Shown: positions 34,721 to 47,128 of the stretch, one piece after another
How positions within the stretch are numbered: the first letter of the stretch is position 1
How the letters are laid out: each line of letters starts with the position of its first letter
NCBI GenBank assembly: GCA_001692895.1
Contig: KV748233.1
Location: forward strand, 496,001-560,000
Direction of reading: 5' to 3'
DNA: 64,000 nt
Source: Cenococcum geophilum 1.58
Lineage: Eukaryota; Ascomycota; Dothideomycetes; Gloniales; Gloniaceae
Program-made: the position numbers and the translations under genes
The notes under the pieces: model-generated
Databases searched by the model: none
What the model was told of the DNA's origin: nothing
The model's input: only the letters and a program-made list of their open reading frames with translations

Positions 34721-37700
34721 AAAGAAACTAACTAGCGATATACGCTAAAACTCTATATCTAGGTTATAGTGTTGTAAGCAATCCTATATGTTACTTAACC
34801 TAGTAAATATAAGTAATATATAGCCCTAGTAGGATAAGGCATAAGATATATATAGTTAGGTACATCTCTGAAATTTAAGCTAGTAAATGCGGCACCTATT
34901 TAGTAATATTTATAAATAAAAACCGCTCCTGCCTTAAATAGTATATAATAGCTTTATCTTCCTTTATCTATTCACTACTTACTCTAGTATTAAGAAAAAG
35001 GCTATAATATTTCTGCTTATAACCTAATATTAGTCTATTAAGTTTAGACAAAATGCTATCCCAACCATTACTATCCTTAAAAGTCGTGTTTATTAACTTA
35101 GATTATTTATTAATTAACTAAGACTTATATACGGATGCTAAGGGCTAGTTAAGTTATACTTTATAAAGTGTTAGTGGAGTCTTACTAGGGAAAGACTAAT
35201 GGTGTAAACTAATAGTCTGGGTAGTTTTTAGAGAGCTAAGTTAATTAATATTAAGCAGGTAATCGGTGCTAGTAGCTCTAAATTAACTATTGCTGGTAAG
35301 ACCCTCGCTAGATACTAGACTAGTCACTCTCCTTAACTTATTAGGAATATCTATAAAGTAAGCTCCGTTATCTAAATCGATAGGTTTTATTAATATTAAA
35401 AATAATAGTAATAGATTATATTGCTAGAGCGATTAATCGAAGTGTATATTGTATTAAAACTATAATAGGTATAGCAGGAGCGTTAGTAGTAATTAGGAGG
35501 ATATTTAGCGGAACATACCCATTTAATAGAGTACTAGGCGGCTAATAAATGTAATAACGCCACTAGTACGGCTCCCCCTTAATACACAAGCGCTGCAATT
35601 TTAAGAATTTAAGGCGCATGTACGTAAATTCACATTATAGTATAAGTAGATTTATACAGAGACTGGAGGACCAATCTTAATTATATGCCGAAATCTTAAC
35701 TCTAAGCTAGATAAAAATAACTACTATTAAAGGTCTATAATATTAACAAGTTAATATAGCTAACTAAATTTAACGGAATATAGTAAGTCTTATAATAAAG
35801 TAGGGTAATTATTATAGGCTTATAACAAAGAGCGAGATATAAAGCTAGAATAAGCTTCTTAGAATGTAAAGAGAACTAGTAAGCCGACTAGAGGTAAATA
35901 TAGGGTTAAGGTACTTAGAGAGGTACTAAATAGTATTATTATACAGAAGGCGGAAGCGGAGATTGGTGGCGTTAGCCGGTTTTATATTGCTAGCGGTTAA
36001 TTAGGTTAATTAGGTTAATATAGTTAATAGGGTTAACGGAGTTAACGGGGTTAATAGCCCCGACTTGGCAGATAGCACTCGCCTAGCGACACTAAACTTC
36101 TTATTTTAACGCCACTATATATAATAAGTCTTACTGCTAGGTCTAAAGCTAGTAATATATAGGCTGTTGCTAGATATTTTAAAACTTAATAAAAGCGGTT
36201 TCTGGTAAGTAGGGATATAAGTATAGCCTTAACTTTTAATAATAAAGATCGGTAGATACTTATATAGGAGGAAGCTAAACGACTTTACTTATTATATCTA
36301 ATACGCTCTGCTTAGTTTAAGATTTTTATAGATAAATAGAAGGAGCTTCTAGAGCGTTTAAATAACCTACTAGCGGCCGAGAATATACCTAAGGTAGCCA
36401 CTAAAGTCCTTAATTAGCATATAGCATAAGCTGTTAGAAAAGCCTATTGTTAGTTCTACTATATTATAGCTAGGACACTTATACTAATTTATGTTTAGCT
36501 TTATTAAATATAGCGCCTAGGGAGGAAGTAAGCGAATTAAGTTAATCGACTAATTAACCCTAGGTATTAACTAAGCTATATAACCCTATAAGAGATATAG
36601 GACGAGTGACCTATATATTATAGGCCCTATAAGGTATAAGAGTGGGACTAATAGAGGGATATCGCTAGGAAAAGTTGTTTTAGTTTTTTAAGTAGTTTAT
36701 ATATTAACGCTAGCAGCACCCCTACTTCTAAGTCTTCTTACTTAAGAAGGCTTATTTATACTGGATTTTATTAAAGATATTAGGCTTCTAAAGGGTTAAT
36801 GGGGAGGTAAGGAGCCAGATAGAAAACGTTTACGTTAGTATTAGTTTATGCCTAGTGTTAAGACTAATACTATAGAAACCGGTAAATTTACTTGGCGATC
36901 TTAACCATTAAGTATTTTTATTCCCTAAGCTACTTCTTAAGCCTATTAGTCCCCTAAAAATCTTATTTTCTTTAATAAGAAGCCCCTACGCCGCACTAAT
37001 AACGCCTCTTATTATGTGAGGCATCCCCTTTAGCACGTATATAGGCTATAGTCTTTAATATATTAATTACCAATCTTTTTAAACTACGCTAGAATATATA
37101 AGCGGTTATTTTTAGTAAGGATAATACGTATACCCAGGATTGTTAGAAGCCTACTATAGATATATCTATACCGGCTTCTTACCTAATTTAGAGCTTTAGA
37201 TAAAGTAGCCTCCTACTATATTACCCGTAGTCACATCCTATCCTAAATCTAAATAAATTAATATTGCTATTCGCTTAGTCTACCTTATCTTAATAGAGAA
37301 GCTAGACGCAGTGTTTATAACTATAGTTTAAAATTTAGGCGTAAAGATTATAGAGGAACCTTCTAATTAACTAATTATTTGTTTATGCTCTACTCCTAAG
37401 CAAAGACAATATACTAACTATTTTATAAAACAGACCTGAGAATACGTGTGTGTATATTCGGGGTGTCTATATAAAAGCATATATAGGAACAATTAGTTCC
37501 GTTATAATAATTCTCTATACTTCTAGATAGATATATAGGTATACCTATAGGAAACGGCGACTGGCTAACGATATTTAGACCTAAGCTATAATACGTAATG
37601 CTTTAAGTAGCATCTTTAAACATATAAGGGTACCGTTCCTTTTAAGGATATTAAGTTATCTTATATAGGCCAGAATGGCTAATTCTAATATTAGTGTGGC

Positions 37701-39561
37701 TTCTACGCATAACTATAGAAATTAGAGATAGTGTATAATAAGGCTTAGTATAAGCGTGCTAAGTATATCCTTGATTATTTTAATAAAGGATATACTCTTA
37801 GCGATTAGTAGTGTTTAGAGTTAAAAGGATATAAGGGTAAAATTAAATAGAATAACTCTTAGCTTCTATCTACCGTACTTTTATAGTCTTAGTTTTTGGA
37901 TTATAGTGGCAAATATTATAGGGTTCGTAATTTTATGGAATGTAATTTATATTAGATTCTAAGGTCTTATTACCTAAACTTTATAACTATAATTTATCCT
38001 TTAACCCATCAGCGCCTAATAAGTAAGTAGTCTGTGCACGAACTTTAAAATAACGCATACCTATATAGATTCCATTAATTAATTACCTGCTATATTGCAA
38101 AATATGGTTCTTTAGGAAGGATAAGTGCTAGCTACCTTATATTAAGCGACTTAACTCCCAAAATTAAGCGTGTATATTAAATTACTATAAAATTAAAAGC
38201 TTTATATTCCTTAGCATAAGCGTTAAATTTAGCTCGATTAATTGGCTAGTTCTTATTAATAACCGTTAAACGTAAATTAACGGGTTAAGGGATAAGTGCG
38301 GTTTTAATATAAAATGCTTTTGATAAATTGCTATAAACGCTATAAACACTATAATAGATACTACCCTAGCCTAAGTACTAGCGCAAAGAAGCGGATACTT
38401 AAACGGCTTTAGATATTAGAGTTTTCATCTCTAATTCTATTACTTTCCTATAATTTATAATTCTAAAAACCTATATATTCCGATAAAGATATTACTATAA
38501 ACGTTATAACGCATACCCACTACCTTATATTAGAGGATTTCTTTAAAGGTTAGATAATTTACTTACTAAGAGGTAATAATCCGTCTAAGATAAGATAAGG
38601 AGAATTAAACTTACTATATCTAGAAAAAAGCTAATAGTTGCATTAAGTATAATTATCCGCGATGCTTTATCTAACTAGATTTGTTTTACTATAACTTAAG
38701 AAAATACATTATAGTCTAGACGCGTGCGCCACTCCCACTTTATAATAAGTTGGGCTATAGTAAATAGAACCTATACCAAGATGCTTCCTAAAGCTATTAA
38801 AACGCGTACTAAAAGTCGGCTTAATGTTAAGAATAATAGCACTATACCAGAAGGCTGGAGTAGGGAAGGGAATAAAATAGCGATAATAAGTACCTGGCGT
38901 GCTAGGCGGGGGCTTTAGCGGTATTACTTGCAGAAGTTCTATAGACTTATAACCTAGTTCCCTATTAATGGATTCCTTTAATATAGTGGCCTTATAAACC
39001 TAGATAACTAATATAAGTAATAATAGAGACTCTAGTAACTAAGTTATTGGCTATAATAAGTCTTAGGGTGAGTAGACTTTTTAGAGCTTCTTATACTGCT
39101 AAATAAGAAGCCTAATAGCAAGTTTAGAAAAAATGAAAAGGAGGAGTACCTAAAGTAAAAGATGCTCCTAGAAGTAGTTTAGCTGGTAGTACTAATGGAG
39201 TATAATATAGAATAGTATAAAGTAATAAAAGAACTATATATAGAAATACGTAGCGTAGGTAAACTAATAATTGTGTATTTTTATAACCGAAACAACTAAG
39301 AGTAGTAAAGGGAGAAGGTAACTGTATCCTTGCCCTAGTTAACCTGCCGCCCTTATATCTATGCTAGCAATACTAAAACTTATAGGGAAGTGGCCTTAGA
39401 TATCCTATTGCGACTTATAGAAGAACTAATATAATATTAAAAATGCTTTTCTAGGGGGTTATATACTATCTCCTAAGGTAAATAAAGTTAGTATAAGACT
39501 GTAGATGTGTTAGGGTAGGTAGGACGGGCTAACTTTAGGGGGCTAGGGGAGGCGTTTTATG
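34721..39561. other. RIP-mutated sequence, unassigned
   Basis: Coding-like pieces occur at about 36,230-36,420 (+; LTFNNKDRQILIQEEAKRL, LLERLNNLLAAENIPKV) and 38,724-38,918 (+; a 64-codon open frame inside longer coding-like sequence). A GGTTAA-rich low-complexity patch lies at about 35,994-36,058. I could not place any of these in a family. Confidence 0.35.
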
Positions 39562-39676
39562 TAGTAACTACTAAATCCTAAATATAGCGTACCGCGACCA
39601 CTAAATTATGGACGCCTTTATACTGGACTACTAAATTATAAACGCCTTTATACCGCGACCACTAAATTATAGGATA
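39562..39676 (+). repeat. Left terminal repeat of the 4.2-kb element
   Basis: The unit CTAAATTATGGACGCCTTTA plus 11 further bases repeats with period 31. It is the inverse of the right end. Confidence 0.75.
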
Positions 39677-41849
39677 TACTAAAAATTAGAGCCGCCACTT
39701 ATGGCTAACGTGGCAATTACCGCCTCTTTTAGCTAAGTATATTTAAATCCAAATCCATAGCTTTAACGTAGTTATTATCCCTTAATTAAAGATTAAATAA
39801 GCCAGCAATTATAAATAAGGATTAAAATCTATAAGCAAATATTAAAGTAATACTAAGTTATAACTAAATCCGGCGCCTAGGATAAAACTCTATAATATTT
39901 AGGAAATACTAATTAATACTAGTTAGAGACATAGTTGGATAGCTGCTATTAAGTGGGAAAGGTTATATAAAAACAAGCCGCCGTCTTGCTCTTAAGCAGT
40001 TAAATTAGTATATAATGAGTCCTGCTTAACCTCTAATCCTTCTTATAAGTTGGGCGTAAGGCTTAAAGGCTAAGTTCTATTAATGGTTGCCTTATACGTA
40101 TAAGAGCTATCCGCCTCTTTAGGTGCACTATTAGGCTAACTTGCGTTTTAAGTGTATATATACGGAGTAGACGCAATAATGGATTTGGTGCTTTTTAGTT
40201 ATTAAGCCTTCGTTATACTAATACCCTAGATTAACTAGATATACTATAGAACTAAAATAAGGCTAGTAATATATATGTAGCTAGATAATTATGGAATACT
40301 AAGCTAATTACTAGAAAATGCTATTTTAAAGGGTAATAAATAACTCCACCGCGAGTGTTTTCTAGTAGTTAGATATAATGCACTAGGTAGTTATATACCT
40401 AGCGTATAGTAATAAGAACTAAGAGTATATTGCTAAATATATAGTATATAGGGAGCGCCTTATTATTAGATAAATAAAAGCTTTATTAGGGTATAGGTTA
40501 TTTTTTAATTAAATTTTGCTTTTATTTACGTGTTTAGTTTTCTAGTTCTCTTAGCATTAGTAAGGTAACTAGCCCTAAATTTAAATCGCGTTATATAAAG
40601 GTTAAGATTTTTTCTAAGTTAAAGATATAAGTTCTCTTGCCTTTAAAGTCTATAGATACTAGGAGAAGTAGTTACTAGACCTATCTAATAAGAACTCTGC
40701 CTGTTTTATCTTATAGCTTCTGTAAGATTAAGGTATTATAGTCCTTAAAGGCGCAACTGATGCCATTTTAAAGTAGCCGCAAATTAACGATAATAAGGTT
40801 ATGCCAGTTTTCTTTTTTTTAAGGAAAAAAAGCTCTACTTACTGATACCTTTAAAGTTTATAAATGCCCTTATTAGTTTTATTAGGGATAGTAGTTTTTA
40901 AGTCTTATACGTTAAAGAATACGATTTCCCTTAATATGCCCTACTCTTAATTGGATAATTACCGGATTAGAAGTAGCTAGCTAATAATAACGATATTATT
41001 ACTATTAGTTGCTATTACCTTAGAGGAGACATTAATTAGAGATAGATTATGTAGTATAACCTAGCCCTTTAAAAGGAAGAGACTAATAGCATGTCTATTA
41101 TTGAAGTATACGGAGGGGATATGTAAGTAATCGCGCCTACCGATTAAGCCAGCTCTTATTAAAATTAGTATTATTTAAAATAGGTAGCTAAGATAATTAA
41201 GTCTAACTCCTACTATTAAAAAAGGGAAAGTAATAGTGGTTTATTATATGTGGAATGGAAATAAGCCCACTTAATAAGTAGTAAGACGTAACTTGTTTGC
41301 GTTATTTAAGATATATTTTATCTAATCTCTTTACTAAGAGTTCTAAAGCTATAACTACTAACCCTAGCCCGCTCTAAATATAAGATTATTAAAGGGAATA
41401 TTAGCGGCGTAAGGTTCTATCCTAAATTTAAAAATCCCCTTACTATAACCCCCTAGTTTACCTGCCGGAAACTTTATATACGGAGCTATATATCTAAAAT
41501 CCCCTTTAGTACTATTTCTACTAAACCTAACTATAGTGGCACTTAGTAACCTTAACCTAAAGTCCTTTTTAGCTTTAGGTTTAATAGAAAAATTAGTTTA
41601 TAAATCTATAGTAAATCCAAAACCCTCTTTAGTAGCGCTTGGTGTTATAGAGAACTTAAATACCCTTTTACCCCCTTATGCTTTAGGTTTAATCGCATAT
41701 AGCGCAGTACTTAGTGCTATAGTGAATTTAAAGTCTCCTCTTGTAAAAGACGTTGGGATGGGCATCTAAGTGCTGTCTTTGGCTTTTAAAGTTAAGGGGC
41801 CTATTTTAGCGCTTAGAGGAATAGATTCTCCTTGGCCACCGCTATTAAA

Positions 41850-42400
41850 GCTAGGTTTTGGCGAGTCTATATAAGGCGTATAAACGGTAGAGTTTTCCGT
41901 TTGTTTTATTTAATTACTAGCCTCCGCTAATTATAAGTCTATATCTTATAAGCATTTCTAAAATAATATAATCTTATAATATACTCTTCTTAATATACGT
42001 TATAAATAGTGTAAATATTTAAGTCTATAATAAAGCTTCTATACTATAAGCTTTTCGCTTATATTAAAGAAGACTAGTAGAAGAGTCGAATTAGTAGCTG
42101 TACGGTAGGTATATATCCTAGTTAAGATAACGCTTTAGAATCTTATACCTAAACCCCTCTGTAGTTTTAATATGCTTATAATATAAATCTAGACGCTGGT
42201 AAATTCTATTATAATCTTTAATAGGATAATCTTATCCTCCTTTTAACTTTAAGGGTTGAAAATATCTAGCTCCTATATAATACTTAAGGGCGAGAATGCG
42301 ACCGGTGACGGCCTTGGTGAAGGCGGCTTCGTCTACTTATATTATAGGCGATAGCCTAAACATCTCCTCTAAAATACTAACTTGCGTAGCGAGATCTTTA
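41850..42400 (-). pseudogene. Unrecognised coding relic inside the 4.2-kb element
   Basis: The minus-strand reading is convincingly coding-like: AAFTKAVTGRILALKYYIGA, YNRIYQRLDLYYKHIKTTEG, FRYKILKRYLNQDIYLPY, QFDSSTSLLQYKRKAYSIEA and LIRYRLIISGGQQLNKTNGK. I do not recognise the family. It may be part of the element's transposase or a passenger. The short plus-strand open frame at 41,536-41,769 lies to its left and is probably not a gene. Confidence 0.45.
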
Positions 42401-43619
42401 TATAATATAAATAAACGGTATTATAGGTTGGTATTTTTTCTCTTTAATAGATATCAACGTTTAGCACGTTGGGGGTGAGGTGGAGGTGTTTTAACGGATG
42501 CATTTATTGTATATATTAGTTTCTTTGTAAATGTTAGTATATATGCCGTCTATAGCGTACAAAGAGCTACTTACTATTATCTCTATTTAAAAGCTATTGA
42601 ATGTATTTAATAGGCGGGCGGTTAGTAGAATGTTATAAGTGTATATGCTAAGGTTTACCTAGCCTATGTCTGAGGTCTCACCGTCTAGGGGCTGAGGCTT
42701 AGTGTATTAAGTTGGGCGGAATTTAGTAGCGCTGACCGCTTAATTCCGGCTATAACTAAGCCACGAGCCGGACATATATAATAACTAGACTTATTGCTAG
42801 GTTTGGAACACATTAAATACTTTATTAGAGATAGTTTGGTTTCTCTACCCTAAATACTTATTTATAGTGCATCTATGAAGAAGAGAGTTATATATACCCT
42901 TTGCCAGCAATACGTAGCCCCCTTCGCGTTCGTTAAATAATTTCCTCCTTTGCCTTCTTATGTATATTTAAGTAAGCCTTTTAGTTTAATATGTCTTTAT
43001 AGTCGCTTAGAAGAAATTCTTATATAAGCTTCTTGGGCCTCTATATAGACCTATAAAGGCGTACCACAGTTTTTATTAAGCCTGTATTTACTATAATAGA
43101 AAATTAGTTATACATTAATGGCTTAGGTATTTACTCTTATATTGCGACAATGTTTACTAGATATCTTTTCTATATCTCCTAGTATTTCGTATACTAAGCT
43201 CTTATGGTATAGCGGAGATAAGTATACTTATAGTGAACCTAGGTATAATTATACATTGCTAGTAGCAAATAGAAGGGAATGGATATTAAAGGATATTAAA
43301 TAACAGCAATAAAATTAAGCATTTTATTTTTAAATAAAAAGGATTACTGATTAAAAGAACGTATATCGCTTTAAGTGTTGAAAAAGCAGGGTACCTAAGA
43401 TCCCTATTATTACTAAAGAGTGCTAGGAACTAATAAAGTATTTATATAGGAGCTCGTATTACGTAACACTATATAGGGCCCTCTAGACAAATACTAGATA
43501 AGTATTAAGTATATTCCCTTTACTATCTTAAGCTACTAGGATCTATTACTAATACTGTTAAATCTAGTACGCATGCTATAATTAGATTAGATCTTAATAT
43601 AGGGCTCCTTATGCTAGTG

Positions 43620-43750
43620 CTTATGGTATAGAGCGTTTATAATTTAGTAGTCCTAGTACAAAAGTGTCTATAATTTAGTGGTTATAATACGAAGGCGTTT
43701 ATAATTTAGTGGTTGTAGTACAAAGGCGTCTAGAATTTGGTAGGCACTAT
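43620..43750 (-). repeat. Right terminal repeat of the 4.2-kb element
   Basis: AATTTAGTGG and GGCGT(C/T)TA recur with period 31, as the reverse complement of the left end units. Confidence 0.75.
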
Positions 43751-44689
43751 AAGCTATTAAACCATTTAGGGTTCCGCTATAAATTAGACGAGAGCTAATT
43801 AAGAAGCTAATATTACTTTCTTTTCTTTTAATATTATCCCGGATATAATCTAAGCTAAATCGCGGAAGATCCTTAAGGTTAGATAACCTAAGCCTTATTC
43901 TGCGACTCCCTATATTCTACAAGCCTTAAATATAATTATTTAACAGGCTTAGTAGGAGCTAATTAGATTTATCCCCAAAGCTTATTACCTATTTAAGAAG
44001 ATAAGCCCTCTTAAAACCGAAATAATTTAGGAGTATATATACTCTAAATAATAGTAATAAGTATAGCGCGTGTTCCCTATAAGCATTATAGGTAATTAAT
44101 ATAGCCCTTTTTCCTTACTTACTTCTTTTACCTACGCAATATTTCCTAGATATAAAACTCTCTAAAACTTTTAGAGGTTTAGCTTAGCAGTCCGCTCCCT
44201 AATAGTTTATCTTTTTAACTTTTTATATTCTACTCTTCTACTATTTAGAATGCGAAATAGTAGGACGCCTTACGCTTTAAATAGAAACTAGGGTTCTATA
44301 TTAGGAATGCTTATATTATTACATTAATTATTAATACGCTAAATTATTCCATATATAATATTAGTATTAGCGCCACGTTAATACGTGGAAACTTTATATC
44401 CCGCCTCCTCTTAGTAGTCTATATCTTTAATTCTATATCTTTCTATATTTTAAACCTCTTTAATATTATATATAAACTTAGCCGTCTACTTTTAACTACT
44501 AACTGCCGCGATAGAATGGAAATAGGTAAGTAAAAGGATGCTTTACCCTACAGTTATTAGAGTTAATAGTCCACTTATAAAGGGGCAGCTACCAAATTAG
44601 AAAATTTATATATATAACTATAGCAATTATATAAGAAGTTTCGTTTAAGTGGGGTACTTAAACTAATACTAAAAATCCTATAAGTTTTT
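43751..44689. other. RIP-mutated sequence without recognised genes
   Basis: It lies between the inverted-repeat element and the zinc-cluster relic and may hold upstream sequence or the N-terminus of the latter. Nothing specific was seen. Confidence 0.35.
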
Positions 44690-45465
44690 GCTTTATCTAA
44701 CCGCAGCGTATATTCTTAACTTTTATAAACGCTAAAGAGCTAACCCACGATTGCGATAAATGCTTTAAAGCTTTCTTTTAAGGTAACCTTCTTAAGTTAT
44801 ATAAGAGGCGTTATAAAAAAAGGACTGTTGCTGGCTATAGTTAAGACTTATAAATTCTAGTACTAAGGAGAATAAGATTATGCTTTTAATGCTCCTTAAA
44901 GAAACTTAAGTATAATGGTAATGGCGATAAACCTTGCCTAAGATGTTTACTGGCGGGTTTATAATACATTTATAAGTAGAGGCGTAACTAGGTAACTCTC
45001 CTAGAAGAATTAAAGGAGGCTAGAAAACTAGTAGAAGAGATAGATAGGAGAATAACGGGAAATAAAGAGGATAAATTAATGCTAGGAGTTTAGTTCCACT
45101 CCCCGTCCTTAGGTTTATCCACTATTCTATTTTCCTTAAACTCCTTAGCGGCTTTACCTAAATAACAGCATTACCTAGAACCAAATTTTCTCCTTAAAAG
45201 CATCTCCTAGTGCTGGATTTGCTTATATCTAGGGTTCTTTAGAAAGACTGAAACATTACTATATGGGTGCGACTACGTAAGGGATAAGTACTATAGCAAT
45301 ATAGAGCATGGTTAGGCTCCTTTAGGTTTTATACCTCTATAGATATATAATACTACATTATATACCTCTTCCGTTACTTCTTAGCATTGTTCTTTAGTGC
45401 CCTTAGCTGATTTTGGTACGTATAAGCCCTCTATAATATGTGTAAAATGTTATATAAATATCTAA
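44690..45465 (+). pseudogene. Zn(II)2Cys6 transcription factor relic (with preceding C2H2-like finger)
   Basis: The plus frame gives a C2H2-like finger (ELTHDCDKCFKAFFQGNLLK, about 44,735-44,795, with later His positions now Tyr). A fungal binuclear zinc cluster follows at 44,881-44,967. Codon spacing is C-x2-C-x6-[Y]-x7-C-x2-C-x6-[Y], exactly the family pattern, with ligands 3 and 6 changed from Cys to Tyr by TG-to-TA transitions. Next comes a coiled coil typical of this class (VTLLEELKEARKLVEEIDRR), and then LGLSTILFSLNSLAAL, CWICLYLGFFRKTETLLYG and others up to a TAA at 45,463-45,465. C2H2 plus Zn2Cys6 is a known fungal combination. The protein would have been a nuclear regulator of unknown target. 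Loss of two zinc ligands means it cannot fold. Confidence 0.78.
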
Positions 45466-46257
45466 TATACTAGGAGAGTTCCCTCTACTAATAATAGAAG
45501 AAGGTGAATTATTTCCTAAAAGATATTTTGTTAATGCTAATAATAGTAAAGTTATAAAATTTTAAGGTATTTTAAATATGCTAAAGCATTATATAATTAC
45601 TCTTTATACTAAATCCTATTAATTTAGGAAATGTATTTTTATCTACTGAGCTTTATATAGTAGTGTGTTTATAAGGTTAGTTTTATTAATCTGCTTACTT
45701 AGTTAGCGAGTTATTAGTAGGGAATATACTATCTCTAAGACTTATAAAGTAATTAACTAAGAATTAAGTTAGTGCCCCTTATCTAAAAAGTATACTTTAA
45801 CCAGCTAATAATAAAAAGGTTAGCTAGGAAACCGCTCTTAAAGGCGTAAGAATAGTATAATTAGTAGGCCGGTACGCAGGAATATAATACTATTTAACTT
45901 TACTTAATGTGGCTTAGAGGAGTATAGAGCCTTAACCTAAGCTATAGGAATACGTTCTTTAACTAAGCCTCTATTATATAACCTAACTGCTTTTAGGCGC
46001 TGCGGCTAACCCCACTACTTACCCTTTCTGGAACTTTAGAAGTTATACTAGTCCTTAGTTAAGCGACTAATGTTTAAAGCTCTAACTAACTAGCTAAATC
46101 CGTTATAGATTAGACGAAGCTAATAATGACTTCTTAATATATATATAGAGGCTCTAGAGCTATGTTTAATAAAGTAGAGTTCTTATTCTTAATTATCCTG
46201 TTTAACACTAAATTACTCCCTTAAATATTACTTAAGGTGTAGTTAAAACTAAAGAAA
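45466..46257. other. Gap with the presumed BTB gene promoter
   Basis: It is RIP-mutated. TATATATAGAGG at about 46,140 and the following ~50 bp resemble 12,690-12,750 and may be the core promoter of the BTB relic. Nothing else was recognised. Confidence 0.35.
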
Positions 46258-46891
46258 CATACTATCTAAAAGTGCTCTATTTAGCTTAGCGTAGCTTATA
46301 GATAGCGAGAAATATAGTAACTTAAAACTTGTATGCCAGGGGCTAGAGTTTAAAGTCTATAAAGCGATTATATATACCTAATCTTTTATACTTATAGCTG
46401 CCTATAATAAAGGCTTTTAGGTAAAAGCTAACTAAATATTTAGTAGAATTAACCCTAACTAACTAACTAATGGGTAGGAGGCGGCGACTAATATTATAAA
46501 TATTAACGAGTTCGATTCTAGCACCGTTAAGAGGATAATCTAATTTATATATAAGAGGGACTATAAGAATGGTAAGGAGGAGTAAGGATCTAATATTAAC
46601 GACGCCGATACCTTATTGCCATCTAAACTAGATAATAGCGGTGGTAATAATAAAGATATAACGATACGGCTGACGACGGCCTATATTACACTTTGTCACA
46701 TCTATATTAATATAATTGCCGATTACTACGATATACTATAGCTAAAAGAGCTTGCGAATATAAAAATCTAATACATTCTAGGAACTAGTTGGTCCGCAGA
46801 TGGGTTTCCTAATATTGTTAAGGATGTCTTTAGCCTAATAGGTAACTTAGCATTGTATAATATAATTACCTTAATAGCGGCTAAGTATATC

Positions 46892-47062
46892 TATCGAACT
46901 GAAAGTTTAGGTCAGGAAGACTCGTGTAATTATTAATCTATGAAGAAAAGTGACTATATATATATGATATGGATAAGTTATAGGTAGACGTAAGTTATAA
47001 AATAACGATAAAGCTGACGACAACAAATTGCCACTAGGTAGGTAGTAGGCGACCGTTTAATA
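46892..47062 (-). repeat. 3' LTR of the non-autonomous element (171 bp)
   Basis: It aligns without gaps to the 5' LTR. The differences are essentially all C-to-T/G-to-A transitions in this copy (for example TATCGAACTG versus TGTCGAACTG). Confidence 0.92.
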
Positions 47063-47070
47063 TACCCCCC
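47063..47070 (-). other. Polypurine tract
   Basis: In the sense direction GGGGGGTA lies directly before the 3' LTR start, the position used for plus-strand priming. Confidence 0.75.
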
Positions 47071-47128
47071 TAGCTTTAAGCTTGCTTGTAGGTCAAAGCT
47101 ATATCACTAGTCTTGGCGTGGTATTAAG

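Larger units (their letters stand above)
39562..43750. mobile_element. Inverted-repeat DNA element (about 4.2 kb) with 31-bp terminal tandem repeats
   Basis: Both ends carry three to four units of a 31-bp repeat containing CCACTAAATTATAGACGCCT, in opposite orientation (left 39,562-39,676, right about 43,620-43,750). The outermost bases align as TAGT..CTAC(C/T)AAATT..TA on both sides. This is compatible with a TA target site and AGT-starting inverted repeats, but a TA duplication is weak evidence in AT-rich DNA. A transposase was not identified. The interior has coding-like pieces on the minus strand. Confidence 0.65.

Noticed and set aside
41536-41769. 77-codon plus-strand frame with ALGLIE repeats
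   Set aside because: The low-complexity repeats read as well on the minus strand, and there are no start or family features. It is better treated as part of the decayed interior of the 4.2-kb element.
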